64,000 nt of DNA from Halotia branconii CENA392. Lineage in GTDB: Bacteria; Cyanobacteriota; Cyanobacteriia; Cyanobacteriales; Nostocaceae. Position 1 is the stretch's first letter. The number at the start of each line of letters is the position of its first letter. Shown here piece after piece: positions 1-7,447 of the stretch. The position numbers were made by a program, and so were the translations under genes. Under the pieces are notes generated by a model, which was given only the letters and a program-made list of their open reading frames with translations, did no database searches and had not been told where the DNA came from. The stretch lies in contig NZ_CP124543.1 in the NCBI RefSeq assembly GCF_029953635.1, forward strand, positions 1,281,455 through 1,345,454, given 5' to 3'.

Positions 1-219
1 ATTCTCCTGACTGCGAACCGGAACATGAAAGGGGAAAACTCATTGGAGCAAGTTCTTCGTGAAAATAACACGATTGATTCCTTGCCAGTCATCACTATCG
101 GAAACCTTGACCGCTTTAGTAAAGAAGGCAGCTACCGTAGCCGATGTGCTGATCGCATTATTGATATTGTGCTTAACATTGAGGATTACATAGGAGCCGG
201 ACGTATTTTCATCCCATAA
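1..219 (+). CDS. C-terminal part of a conserved hypothetical protein, cut by the window edge
   Basis: The frame is open at the first base and stops at 219, so at least 72 C-terminal residues are visible. Readable pieces are LLTANRN, SLEQVLRE, SLPVITIGNLDRF and the ending GAGRIFIP. I associate this pattern with small cyanobacterial proteins annotated as PIN-like predicted nucleases of toxin-antitoxin loci, but the N-terminus that would carry catalytic residues lies outside the window, so this is recall rather than proof. An ATG at 25 exists, but the codons before it continue the same pattern, so the true start is probably upstream. A second toxin-like fragment follows within 30 bases, which fits a decaying toxin-antitoxin region. 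Confidence 0.4.
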   Translation: MLLTANRNMKGENSLEQVLRENNTIDSLPVITIGNLDRFSKEGSYRSRCADRIIDIVLNIEDYIGAGRIFIP

Positions 220-248
220 TTAATCAAATTGGGTATTAGTCAATCACC

Positions 249-338
249 GCCATATTTGTGGAAGATGCGGATAAGTTCTATCAGAAATTAGGATTCAAGA
301 TTCACCCCAACCAAGAGCATACGACCCATCATCTATAA
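249..338 (+). pseudogene. Possible remnant of a GNAT-type toxin C-terminus
   Basis: A 29-codon stretch without a start codon reads AIFVEDADKFYQKLGFKIHP and then a short tail before TAA. The run A-x-x-FYQKLGF resembles the end of GNAT acetyltransferases of toxin-antitoxin systems (usually A-x-x-FYE-x-FGF). No upstream part of the family is visible, so if the reading is right it is a decayed tail. The match rests on about ten residues and could be chance. Confidence 0.25.
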
Positions 339-367
339 TTGGGTGAGATAGAATATCTCCCTTGAGC

Positions 368-1438
368 TTACACTTGCTGAAACAATGTATTGTCAGCAGA
401 ATTTATTATTTGTCTAAGTTCTTGGAGTTTTTTATCTACCGCACCACTAGTTAATAATTCTGCTGCTTTAGCTATACCCGATCGCATATCCAAACAAATA
501 CCACTACGCCAAAGATAAAAACCACCATTCCACAAGGCGGTTTGCAGTAATTCACTGGGTTTACCACTTAAAACTTCCTGGATTTGCGTTAGTAATTCTT
601 CAGTAGTTCCTAAAGGTACATTTTTAGTAATAAAGCCGTAATCATGGGGTGAGAGCAGCAACCGTTCTATTCCTTGGGGTGCTTGAGATAAAGCAATAAT
701 TGCAGTGCGATCGCGGGGTAAATCGCAACTACCTTCTAATCCCTTCACGAAGGTAAATTTTGTCACTCCCCGCAACCCCAAAGCGACTTGGAACATACTT
801 TCTGTAGGAGGATGGACAAATCCAGAAATAATATGAGCTTCCCCAGCATAAGGACACCAAATTAATTCCATCGTTGCAAAAGGCGGACGCTTGCCAAGTT
901 GATCGCGGTATTCCCAAATTGCTTGAGTTAAGGGAAAATGCTGAGGTGTATAAACAAAGCCAATTCCTGTTTGCTCAAATACTTGTTGAGTTTTTGTCAG
1001 TGGTAAATTAGTCCAATCAACGCCTAATTTCTGCCAAATATCTATCAAGGGTAAACCGTACTTTGTTGGTAGGCGATCGCCGCCATGCATAACTACTGGT
1101 TGTCCAGCTGCGGCTAGAAGTAAAGCCGTGACTGGAGCAATTGGTGCAGTACGCGTTCTGCCATCGTAGGGTATACCTAAAATTATCACTGGACGCGCAG
1201 AAGAAACTGGTTGCAGTTTTGGCCCTAATTCATCGTAGGCATCCAGCATTCCGGCTAACTCTTCCCCCGTGGGACGCTTAATGCGGTGGGCAATTAAAAA
1301 TGCCCCAATTTGGGCTGGAGTTGCTTCACCCAACAGCATCATTTGAGTAGCTGTGGCAGCTTCAGCACGAGTTAAATTTTCTCCTGTGTGGTTTCCACTG
1401 CCTACCTTTTTTAGTAACTCCCTGAATACATTGCTCAT
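368..1438 (-). CDS. Anthranilate phosphoribosyltransferase-like (TrpD family) protein
   Basis: This 356-residue protein has the TrpD/nucleoside phosphorylase class III layout: an N-terminal helical domain (about residues 1-75, with LTRAEAATATQMMLLGEATPAQIGAFL at positions 22-48) followed by a phosphoribosyl-binding alpha/beta domain. The loop that is GTGGDG in true TrpD reads GIPYDGR here (about 88-94), and the KHGNR segment is MHGGDR (117-122). The pyrophosphate-binding glycine loop is therefore not conserved, and this is more likely a TrpD paralogue (YbiB-like) of unknown substrate than the tryptophan enzyme. It stands alone with no trp gene nearby. A LysR regulator on the same strand lies upstream, separated by a repeat-filled spacer. 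Confidence 0.75.
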   Translation of the reverse strand: MSNVFRELLKKVGSGNHTGENLTRAEAATATQMMLLGEATPAQIGAFLIAHRIKRPTGEELAGMLDAYDELGPKLQPVSSARPVIILGIPYDGRTRTAPIAPVTALLLAAAGQPVVMHGGDRLPTKYGLPLIDIWQKLGVDWTNLPLTKTQQVFEQTGIGFVYTPQHFPLTQAIWEYRDQLGKRPPFATMELIWCPYAGEAHIISGFVHPPTESMFQVALGLRGVTKFTFVKGLEGSCDLPRDRTAIIALSQAPQGIERLLLSPHDYGFITKNVPLGTTEELLTQIQEVLSGKPSELLQTALWNGGFYLWRSGICLDMRSGIAKAAELLTSGAVDKKLQELRQIINSADNTLFQQV

Positions 1439-1554
1439 AAAAATTAATAACCAACAGTCCCAAAATTGACTGTGGAATTTTGATTAATCATAAGCTAATC
1501 GTCATTTAAATTGCATCATGTTAATGGTAATGAAAGCTGCAAACCCTCTCCCTT

Positions 1555-1632
1555 GCCCCCTGCTCCCGGTCACTGAGCGTACTTGTGCTGAGCGTAGTCG
1601 AAGTAGCCGAAGTGCTGCCCCCCTGCGGCCTC
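1555..1632. repeat. Dispersed GC-rich repeat (CTGAGCGTAGTCGAAGTGCTGC type)
   Basis: The spacer between the TrpD-like gene and the LysR gene holds a pyrimidine-rich CCCCTGCTCCC tract followed by two copies of the GAGCGTAGTCGAAG core. The same core recurs near 2715, 2830, 9845, 21095, 22370, 36035 and 55930. It is non-coding here. Confidence 0.7.
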
Positions 1633-1664
1633 AATGTACAAATTAAATGCTTAACAGCTTATCT

Positions 1665-2597
1665 TTAGGAAACCGATCGCTGCTGCTGAAATTGCGGTGG
1701 AATATTTTCCTTTACAAGTTGCCAAAAGTGTTGAATAGGAGGAATCTGAAGCCGATCTTGAGTTGTCACCATAACCACCCGACGAGTCAAGCTAGAATTA
1801 TCAGGTGTAGCAGCTAGAGGACGAACCGCCAAAGTGGGATCATGACGTGCTTCGATTAATGCTGAATGAGGTAGTAAGGCTACTAATTCACCTTGGCGTA
1901 CCACTCCCCGAAAAGCATCTAGAGTATTTACTTCTAAAGCTGCTTGGAGTGTAGCTTCCAGCCGCTCAAACTTGTCTTGTACTAAGCGTTGCATTCCATA
2001 ACCATCTTTAAAAACCACTTGCGAATAACGAACTAATTCTGACCAAGGAATATGATCATATTGGGCTAGGGGATGGTTAGCTGCGGTTAGAACTTCTATC
2101 GGTTCATCATAAAGGACTTCTACCACCATTTCTCTGCTAGTGGTTAAAAAGCGATTATTCATCACAATTGCTAAATCCACCAATCCATCCTTGAGGACTT
2201 TTAAGGCGCGATCGCTACCTAAAGATGTAATTCGTAATTGTACATCTGGATAATCATGACAAAATTTTTGCAACACTGGCGGTAAGTGAGAAGCACACAA
2301 AGAGTGAATCGCGGCAATACACAATTCTGGTTGCTTGCCAGCAATTAAATCTGTTAATTCTTGTGTAGCAGTTTCCCACTCTTGGCAAATTTTGTGGACA
2401 CGAGGTAGCAAACATTCTCCTGCCAGTGTCAATTTAGCATGACTGGTTCGGTGAAAGAGTTCTACCCCCACATCGGCTTCTAATGATTGGATTTGGCGAC
2501 TGATAGTCGATTGGGTAACGTGACATTTTTGGGCTGCTTTTTGGAAGCTGCCAGTGTCCGCGATCGCTAGAAAGGCTTGCAACTGCTCTAGTCGCAT
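1665..2597 (-). CDS. LysR-family transcriptional regulator (possibly PacR-like)
   Basis: A 310-residue LysR protein. An N-terminal winged helix-turn-helix (residues 1-60, FLAIADTGSFQKAAQKCHVT then STISRQIQSLE) is followed by a periplasmic-binding-like effector domain (about 90-300). The N-terminal MRLEQLQAFLAIA and the conserved effector domain remind me of PacR, a LysR regulator that links carbon metabolism and photosynthesis in Anabaena, but I cannot verify orthology. The gene lies directly downstream of rca, which would suit a carbon-assimilation regulator. A 317-base repeat-rich gap separates the two, so they are probably not co-transcribed. Confidence 0.85.
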   Translation of the reverse strand: MRLEQLQAFLAIADTGSFQKAAQKCHVTQSTISRQIQSLEADVGVELFHRTSHAKLTLAGECLLPRVHKICQEWETATQELTDLIAGKQPELCIAAIHSLCASHLPPVLQKFCHDYPDVQLRITSLGSDRALKVLKDGLVDLAIVMNNRFLTTSREMVVEVLYDEPIEVLTAANHPLAQYDHIPWSELVRYSQVVFKDGYGMQRLVQDKFERLEATLQAALEVNTLDAFRGVVRQGELVALLPHSALIEARHDPTLAVRPLAATPDNSSLTRRVVMVTTQDRLQIPPIQHFWQLVKENIPPQFQQQRSVS

Positions 2598-2914
2598 GTT
2601 TATGTAGCCTGAATTACATTTATGGCTTTTATTAAGTTAACGGTTGTGTAAATACAATTTGGTAGGATTTGATACAAGTTTTTTAGAAATTGGGCATTAG
2701 GCATAAGAGGCAGTGTTTCGACTACGCTCAACAACCGGGGCAGGGTGCGGGGTGCAAGGGGGATGAAGAAAAATTACCTCTTTCTCCCTCCTGCTCCCTG
2801 CCCCCTGCTCCTTTTCCTCTGCTTTAATCACTGAGCGTAGTCGAAGTGCTGCTCCCCTGCTTCTTTCCTAGCCTCTAGTCCCTAGCCCCTAGCCCCTAGT
2901 CCCTTTGTCAATAT
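2598..2914. repeat. Repeat-filled intergenic region upstream of the LysR gene
   Basis: From about 2688 to 2905 this spacer consists of dispersed repeats: GGGCATTAGGCATAAGAGG, then CGACTACGCTCAACAACCGG, then purine tracts and repeated CTAGCCCC words. The block 2690-2780 is nearly identical, in inverted orientation, to 9790-9895. Only the roughly 90 bases next to 2597 look like a normal promoter region for the LysR gene. Confidence 0.7.
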
Positions 2915-4165
2915 CTAATTTTTCCCATTTGGTCGTTGAATAATTGTCTCTACGACCCGTCGCTTGGCTTTGGGATCAATCCCGACTAAGCGGACGTATT
3001 CGCCGCTATATTCAGCTAGATGTGATTCTAAAGTAGAAACAGCATCAGATTCGGCATCGATATGAATAGTACCGCAACTAGCCCACGAGCCTGTGCGGAA
3101 GCGGCGTTCATCTATGTGTTCAAAGGTAATTTTATAGCCTTGAGCTAAGATTTGCCGGATTTGTTCTTGTGTTTCTAGAGTAACGTGGGTACTAGAAGTT
3201 TTTTGTTGATGCGATCCATTAGTTGACGGTTTACTAACTGGTGTGGCAATAGGAGTAGGTGGTACTGGCTGATAATTTTTGCCGCGATTCAGACGATTAT
3301 ATTCATCAACTAATTGGGAAGTTTCCACCCGTTGTTGTTCACCAACCATTAATTTACCAGCTTCGATTAGGTGAGATAGGCTGAAATCTGGCTTTTTAAA
3401 TGCTGGTGGCCCTTCTTGGCTATTCACTACACGCAAGGATACGCGCTCAAAGCCTGTTTGATGAATAAAATCGCGGATTTGTTCATCATAAATGCGCGAT
3501 CGCAAAGCGCTAAAAAAGTCAACTGACTGATTGACAAAAGTATCAACTAGCTGTTCTATTTCCCGTTGTGAAAGTCCATCTGATTCAAAAATTCCCTTCA
3601 CAATCCCCACCTTGTCATCTCGGTCGGGTTGCCAATAAAATTTCTCCATCCGACCATCACGAATTAACGGGGCATAGAGGGTGGAAAAATCATTACCTGT
3701 AACAATAATTGGTACACGATGTAAAGGGGTTGAGTCGTAGCTTCCAGGTAGCTGTACATCTGTAGGATTATCAGCAATATTCATCAGTGTGGCATTCACC
3801 AACTGCGTGTTTACAGTATATTGAGTACCTTCATCAAAGCGTCCTGCACCTGCATCTAAATCGTTAATCATCAACACACACATTTTGCCGCGCACTTTGA
3901 TAAGTTCCGCTGTTTCGCGATAGCGCAGACGAATTAAACGTGCTGGATCTCCTGCATCTGGACTTTCTAATTCACCACCAGATATGTGAGTAACTTCAAT
4001 ACCCATCCTCTCGAAGACTAATTCACATTGAAAAGATTTTCCCTCGCCTTTACGCCCATGAATCCCCAAAATCAAGGGAACTCGCACACCAGGAAGATTT
4101 AAAAAATTTTTGGTGATATGAACAGCAAGTTTGTCTAAAAAGCGAGGAGCAATATAGTAACCCAT
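2915..4165 (-). CDS. rca: Rubisco activase with C-terminal small-subunit-like domain
   Basis: A 416-residue AAA+ ATPase. Walker A is GIHGRKGEGKS (34-44) and Walker B is CVLMINDLDAGAG (about 95-107); the pore and sensor regions match plant and cyanobacterial Rubisco activase. After a Pro/Ser/Thr-rich linker (about 300-328) comes a second domain (about 330-412, QEQIRQILAQGYKITFEHID and RRFRTGSWASCG) that copies the Rubisco small subunit, as in cyanobacterial activases, where it recruits the enzyme to Rubisco and carboxysomes. The family uses ATP to remove inhibitory sugar phosphates from Rubisco. No rbc gene is in the window. The upstream region 4166-4300 must hold its promoter. Confidence 0.95.
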   Translation of the reverse strand: MGYYIAPRFLDKLAVHITKNFLNLPGVRVPLILGIHGRKGEGKSFQCELVFERMGIEVTHISGGELESPDAGDPARLIRLRYRETAELIKVRGKMCVLMINDLDAGAGRFDEGTQYTVNTQLVNATLMNIADNPTDVQLPGSYDSTPLHRVPIIVTGNDFSTLYAPLIRDGRMEKFYWQPDRDDKVGIVKGIFESDGLSQREIEQLVDTFVNQSVDFFSALRSRIYDEQIRDFIHQTGFERVSLRVVNSQEGPPAFKKPDFSLSHLIEAGKLMVGEQQRVETSQLVDEYNRLNRGKNYQPVPPTPIATPVSKPSTNGSHQQKTSSTHVTLETQEQIRQILAQGYKITFEHIDERRFRTGSWASCGTIHIDAESDAVSTLESHLAEYSGEYVRLVGIDPKAKRRVVETIIQRPNGKN

Positions 4166-4611
4166 GAAATTATTATTTAGCTAGCACTGCTTAAGACAAT
4201 GTTAAGTTTTTTTTGGTTACTAGTGTTTATTTATCTTTTAGTAGAAAATACCTGCCATGACTTGACTATGCATACAGGTAGTCAATATCCTCTACTCTTA
4301 TATCTAATAGTGATGCTGTCATGCTTTTAAAATGCAGCATTTATGATCGCACTTGCAGAATGTGGGATTAAAGTATATTTTTCTAGTTCCCAATTCCTAG
4401 GACGATTACCTTGAGTTGATTGATCCTAATTCTCCTTATTCACCTGAACATTGTGTATTGAGAGGAGTGTTGAAGATTGCAGTATTGCGCTATCGCTATT
4501 TAGCAAAGCCTAATTTAGGGTACACTTGTACTATAAAGAGACTGAAAAATTAGGCTGGATAAATTTGTCCTAACAAATTAGACCAGAGTGGTAGAATCAG
4601 GAATTAATGCA
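4166..4611. other. Intergenic region between rca and the PIN-domain unit
   Basis: This 446-base stretch separates two divergent genes and should contain both promoters. I see no RNA gene. A 50-codon open frame without a start codon runs from 4401 to 4553 on the plus strand (readable part LIDPNSPYSPEHCVLRG) and may be a coding remnant; I recognise no family in it. Confidence 0.4.
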
Positions 4612-5388
4612 ATGTGGCATCAAGACTTGACATACTCTAGGGATGAATTTAGTAACAAGTTGACCATTGACATTGATGGCCCATATTTTCCACTTGAGAA
4701 ATTTCAGAAAGTTATAGAAAACTTTCAAGGTATATTGTCCGAGTTGGATCGAACAATATCTGGAACAGGTAAGCCAGGTATTGAATGGTCTATTTCATCT
4801 ATTAGCAGCGCAAGTATTCATTTAACAGCAGAGGCTAACCTAATAAGTGATGAGATTGAACATAATAGAGCATCACAAATTATAACCACATTTGTAAGAG
4901 GGTTAGAAATTCTTCAAGAAAAACCTGAGCGTCCCACATTGTTTAACAACAGAGCGTTGTCAAATGCTAGAGCATTTAGTGAAATGCTAGACCCCGAAAA
5001 TTTTGCTGAAATTGAATTTAGGTCTGACTTTGGAAGAATTCAGGTTACTAGTAGCATCTCTTCTCATGTCGATGAAATTATTCAAGATTATCACACCTCT
5101 TATGGCTCAATAGAAGGGCAATTGGTTTCTATTAGTCTGGCTAATCAACAATCTTTAGGTATTCGCGACTTTCTAGATAATAAAATTATTAGATGCTATT
5201 TCCCAGACCACATTTTTGAAATAGCCAAAGATGCTTTAGGTAAGAGGGTGTACGTTTTTGGAAAAATTCGACAACGAACACATGGCCCAAAAGTCAATAT
5301 TACAGTTGAAGAGCTAAAGGTTTTACCAGACTCTAGCGAATTGCCTAGCCTGATGGATATTTTCCACAACATAAGGGGTGAAAGTTGA
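4612..5388 (+). CDS. Hypothetical protein with C-terminal OB-like domain, partner of a PIN protein
   Basis: I do not recognise a named family. The start at 4612 is preferred because an AGGA sits nine bases upstream; a GTG at 4588 is an alternative. From that ATG the protein is 258 residues, acidic, and lacks membrane segments. The last third reads as alternating beta strands: GQLVSISLANQQ, RCYFPDHIFEIAKDALGKRV, VFGKIRQRTHGPKVNITVEE. This suggests a small OB-like fold ending in the common V-E-E-hydrophobic-x-V-L-P motif. The stop codon overlaps the TTG start of the PIN-domain gene (TTGA), so the two are translationally coupled. By analogy with PIN toxin operons the first gene could be an antitoxin or a targeting partner, but it is far larger than usual antitoxins. 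Confidence 0.6.
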   Translation: MWHQDLTYSRDEFSNKLTIDIDGPYFPLEKFQKVIENFQGILSELDRTISGTGKPGIEWSISSISSASIHLTAEANLISDEIEHNRASQIITTFVRGLEILQEKPERPTLFNNRALSNARAFSEMLDPENFAEIEFRSDFGRIQVTSSISSHVDEIIQDYHTSYGSIEGQLVSISLANQQSLGIRDFLDNKIIRCYFPDHIFEIAKDALGKRVYVFGKIRQRTHGPKVNITVEELKVLPDSSELPSLMDIFHNIRGES

Positions 5389-5858
5389 CGAAGCAACGAC
5401 ACTACTGTGATTCATGTGTTTTCTTGGGCTTTCTTAATAACGAGTCCGATAAAATTTATGAATGCAAAACAATACTTCAGGCGGCAGAAGAAGGAGTAAT
5501 AGAGCTTGTTACGTCAGCTTTTACGATGGCTGAGGTGATAAAGATTAAGGGAGAAGCCGAATTAGACGAAAGCAAGGAACACATAATAGACCAATTATTT
5601 AAACAAACATGGATTAAGGTTGCTAACTTTGAGCGTGAAATGGCTCAAATATGTAGACATCTTGTCTGGACTTATAATTTAAAACCATTCGACGCATTAC
5701 ACCTTGCTACTGCCATAAGGTTAAAAGCAGATTTTTTTAATACAACAGACCAATCTCTCATCAAAAAGCTGCCTAGTCAGGTTGGGTATCTTGCTGATTA
5801 TCCTGGAGCAATAATTCAAAGACCTCATGTTCAAGGTTACACTCCACGGTTATTTTGA
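5385..5858 (+). CDS. PIN-domain protein (VapC-like putative RNase)
   Basis: A 157-residue PIN-fold protein. Acidic residues sit at the expected places: D9 in YCDSCVFLG, a Glu in TMAEVIKIK, Asp in FDALHLATAI, and Asp in FNTTDQSLI. Together they would bind the metal ion of a PIN RNase. The start is TTG within the stop codon of the preceding gene, preceded by AAGGGGTGA as ribosome-binding site; no better ATG exists. PIN proteins of this size are typically toxins of type II systems that cleave tRNA or rRNA. The partner here is not a recognisable VapB, so the toxin role is inference. Confidence 0.75.
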   Translation: MTKQRHYCDSCVFLGFLNNESDKIYECKTILQAAEEGVIELVTSAFTMAEVIKIKGEAELDESKEHIIDQLFKQTWIKVANFEREMAQICRHLVWTYNLKPFDALHLATAIRLKADFFNTTDQSLIKKLPSQVGYLADYPGAIIQRPHVQGYTPRLF

Positions 5859-6221
5859 GAGTAGTGATCCTATGGAGGGTCATAGGAATATTTCAAGCCA
5901 AATAGACTAAAATTATTGAGAATGGTGTTAAGAAGCTTGATTCGGACGCTCAATTCAGTTGCAATTACAGAATGCAGAATAGAGGTTAAATACCTGAAAG
6001 TATTGCTATATCCGGGTTATGGAAAATACCAAGATTCTTTAAATTACCTGCGGAATGTAGGAAACAAGGCTCCAATTCTTTCTCCCCCTGCTCCCTGCTC
6101 CCTGCCTTGTCTCAACGATAATTACTTACGCCGACCTACTTATTTCAGACAAAACAATACTTACAACACTTAAAAAATAAGGTAGAGCCAAAAAGCTAGA
6201 AATCCTTTTTCTCCCTACTTC
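5859..6221. other. Intergenic region with dispersed repeats
   Basis: I see no gene I can support here. Short CTCCCCCTGCTCCCTG tracts occur at about 6081-6105 and 6210-6235, the same repeat words as elsewhere in the window. An 85-codon open frame at 5916-6173 contains one of these tracts and has no family features. Confidence 0.5.
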
Positions 6222-7100
6222 CTACTCCCCACTCCAATCTCCCCAATCGTTAATTACAGAAAATAGTGATGAATAGTCATCATTTCCAAATGACATTTTC
6301 ATCGCTGTATGCAGAATTTGCCGTATGGCTTCAATACTACTAAGATCTAAACCAAGAGATTTCGCTTCCGTGATAAACAAGTCTGTATCTTTGAGCAAAT
6401 GTTTTGTCGGGAAATTAGGGTTGGTGTAATTACCACCCATCATACGTTGTAGTTTTTTGTCAAATGTAGGTGCATACAGTGAACTATCACGCAGGACTTG
6501 CATAAATAAATCTATATCAACTCCCTGACGCTGAATGAAAGCCAAACTCAGAGCAAAGCTAGTTGTTAAAGAAGCAATGAGTTGATTAAGAGCTAATTTT
6601 AATGCAGCAGCAGTTCCTACTGACCCTACAAGTAAAGGTTCAGAACCAAAATTTTGGAGTAATTCTAAGTGGCGTTGGTATTGTTCTGGTTTTGCACCCA
6701 CCATCACAATTAATTTGCCAGTTTTCGCTTCTGGAATGCTGCCCAATACAGGCGCTTCTATATACTCACCACCACCGCCAACTACTGCATCTCTAATGTC
6801 TTGGCTTTCTGTGGGAGTAATAGTTCCCATTTGAATAATTGTCCGTCCTTCTAAAGTTCGCCAAGAAGTATCTGAAAGCAAAACATGATAAATTGCAGCG
6901 GCATTAGTGAGCATCATAATAATGCACTCAGCAGCACGAATTGCATGGCGGGGATGTGTGACAACTTCTGCGCCAGCTGCTTGCAGTGGTGCTAATTTTT
7001 CTGGGGTGCGGTTATAAGCAACTACCTCGATGTTTGCTGCTAACAACCTTTGAGCCATTGGTAATCCCATGAGTCCAGTTCCCAGAAATGCCACCTTCAT
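6222..7100 (-). CDS. NAD(P)-dependent oxidoreductase, 3-hydroxyisobutyrate dehydrogenase family
   Basis: A 292-residue beta-hydroxyacid dehydrogenase. The N-terminal Rossmann fold opens with FLGTGLMGLPMAQRL (residues 5-19; GxGxMGxPMA signature). The substrate motif EAPVLGSIPEAKTGKL (about 135-150) and the catalytic lysine segment AALKLALNQLIA (about 165-176) are present, and the helical C-terminal domain is complete. Relatives include 3-hydroxyisobutyrate dehydrogenase, tartronate semialdehyde reductase and GLYR1-type glyoxylate/succinic semialdehyde reductases; sequence alone does not choose the substrate. It stands alone. Confidence 0.85.
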   Translation of the reverse strand: MKVAFLGTGLMGLPMAQRLLAANIEVVAYNRTPEKLAPLQAAGAEVVTHPRHAIRAAECIIMMLTNAAAIYHVLLSDTSWRTLEGRTIIQMGTITPTESQDIRDAVVGGGGEYIEAPVLGSIPEAKTGKLIVMVGAKPEQYQRHLELLQNFGSEPLLVGSVGTAAALKLALNQLIASLTTSFALSLAFIQRQGVDIDLFMQVLRDSSLYAPTFDKKLQRMMGGNYTNPNFPTKHLLKDTDLFITEAKSLGLDLSSIEAIRQILHTAMKMSFGNDDYSSLFSVINDWGDWSGE

Positions 7101-7242
7101 TGTTCACGTTCCTTTGGTACAGCGTAGGCGAAGTCTATCTTAGATATCGCGTTTCTATTGTTCGATTGTCAGTTGCTAAATGAAGTCGAGATTTTTCAAG
7201 TTAAAATCTCAACTTCTCTATTCCCTGCTATAACTCTAGCGA

Positions 7243-7338
7243 TTAACCACCTGCGGCGAAAGTCACCATAATCACAACTGAAAGTAAAATACCGGGGGTA
7301 AGTAGTGTAAGTAGTAATAAAAGTTCGTGAGCTGTCAT
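7243..7338 (-). CDS. Small single-span membrane protein, 31 residues
   Basis: An ATG at 7338 preceded by AGGAAA eight bases upstream opens a frame that reads MTAHELLLLLTLL, then TPGILLSVVIMV, then TFAAGG and stop. It is one hydrophobic helix with a charged N-terminal residue pair, the size of low-mass photosynthetic or NDH-1 subunits. I cannot match it to PsbX, PsbM, PsbY, PetL, PetM, PetN, PsaM or Psb30 from memory. The clear ribosome-binding site and clean membrane-helix composition support a real gene. Confidence 0.6.
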   Translation of the reverse strand: MTAHELLLLLTLLTPGILLSVVIMVTFAAGG

Positions 7339-7447
7339 CGTGATTATTTTCCTAATGTCTTTAACTGCACAGTAATCAATGTCATGCTAATCCATATCAG
7401 ATAGATACAGCATTGTTAAATAGAGTTTTAACTTTTTACACTTACTT

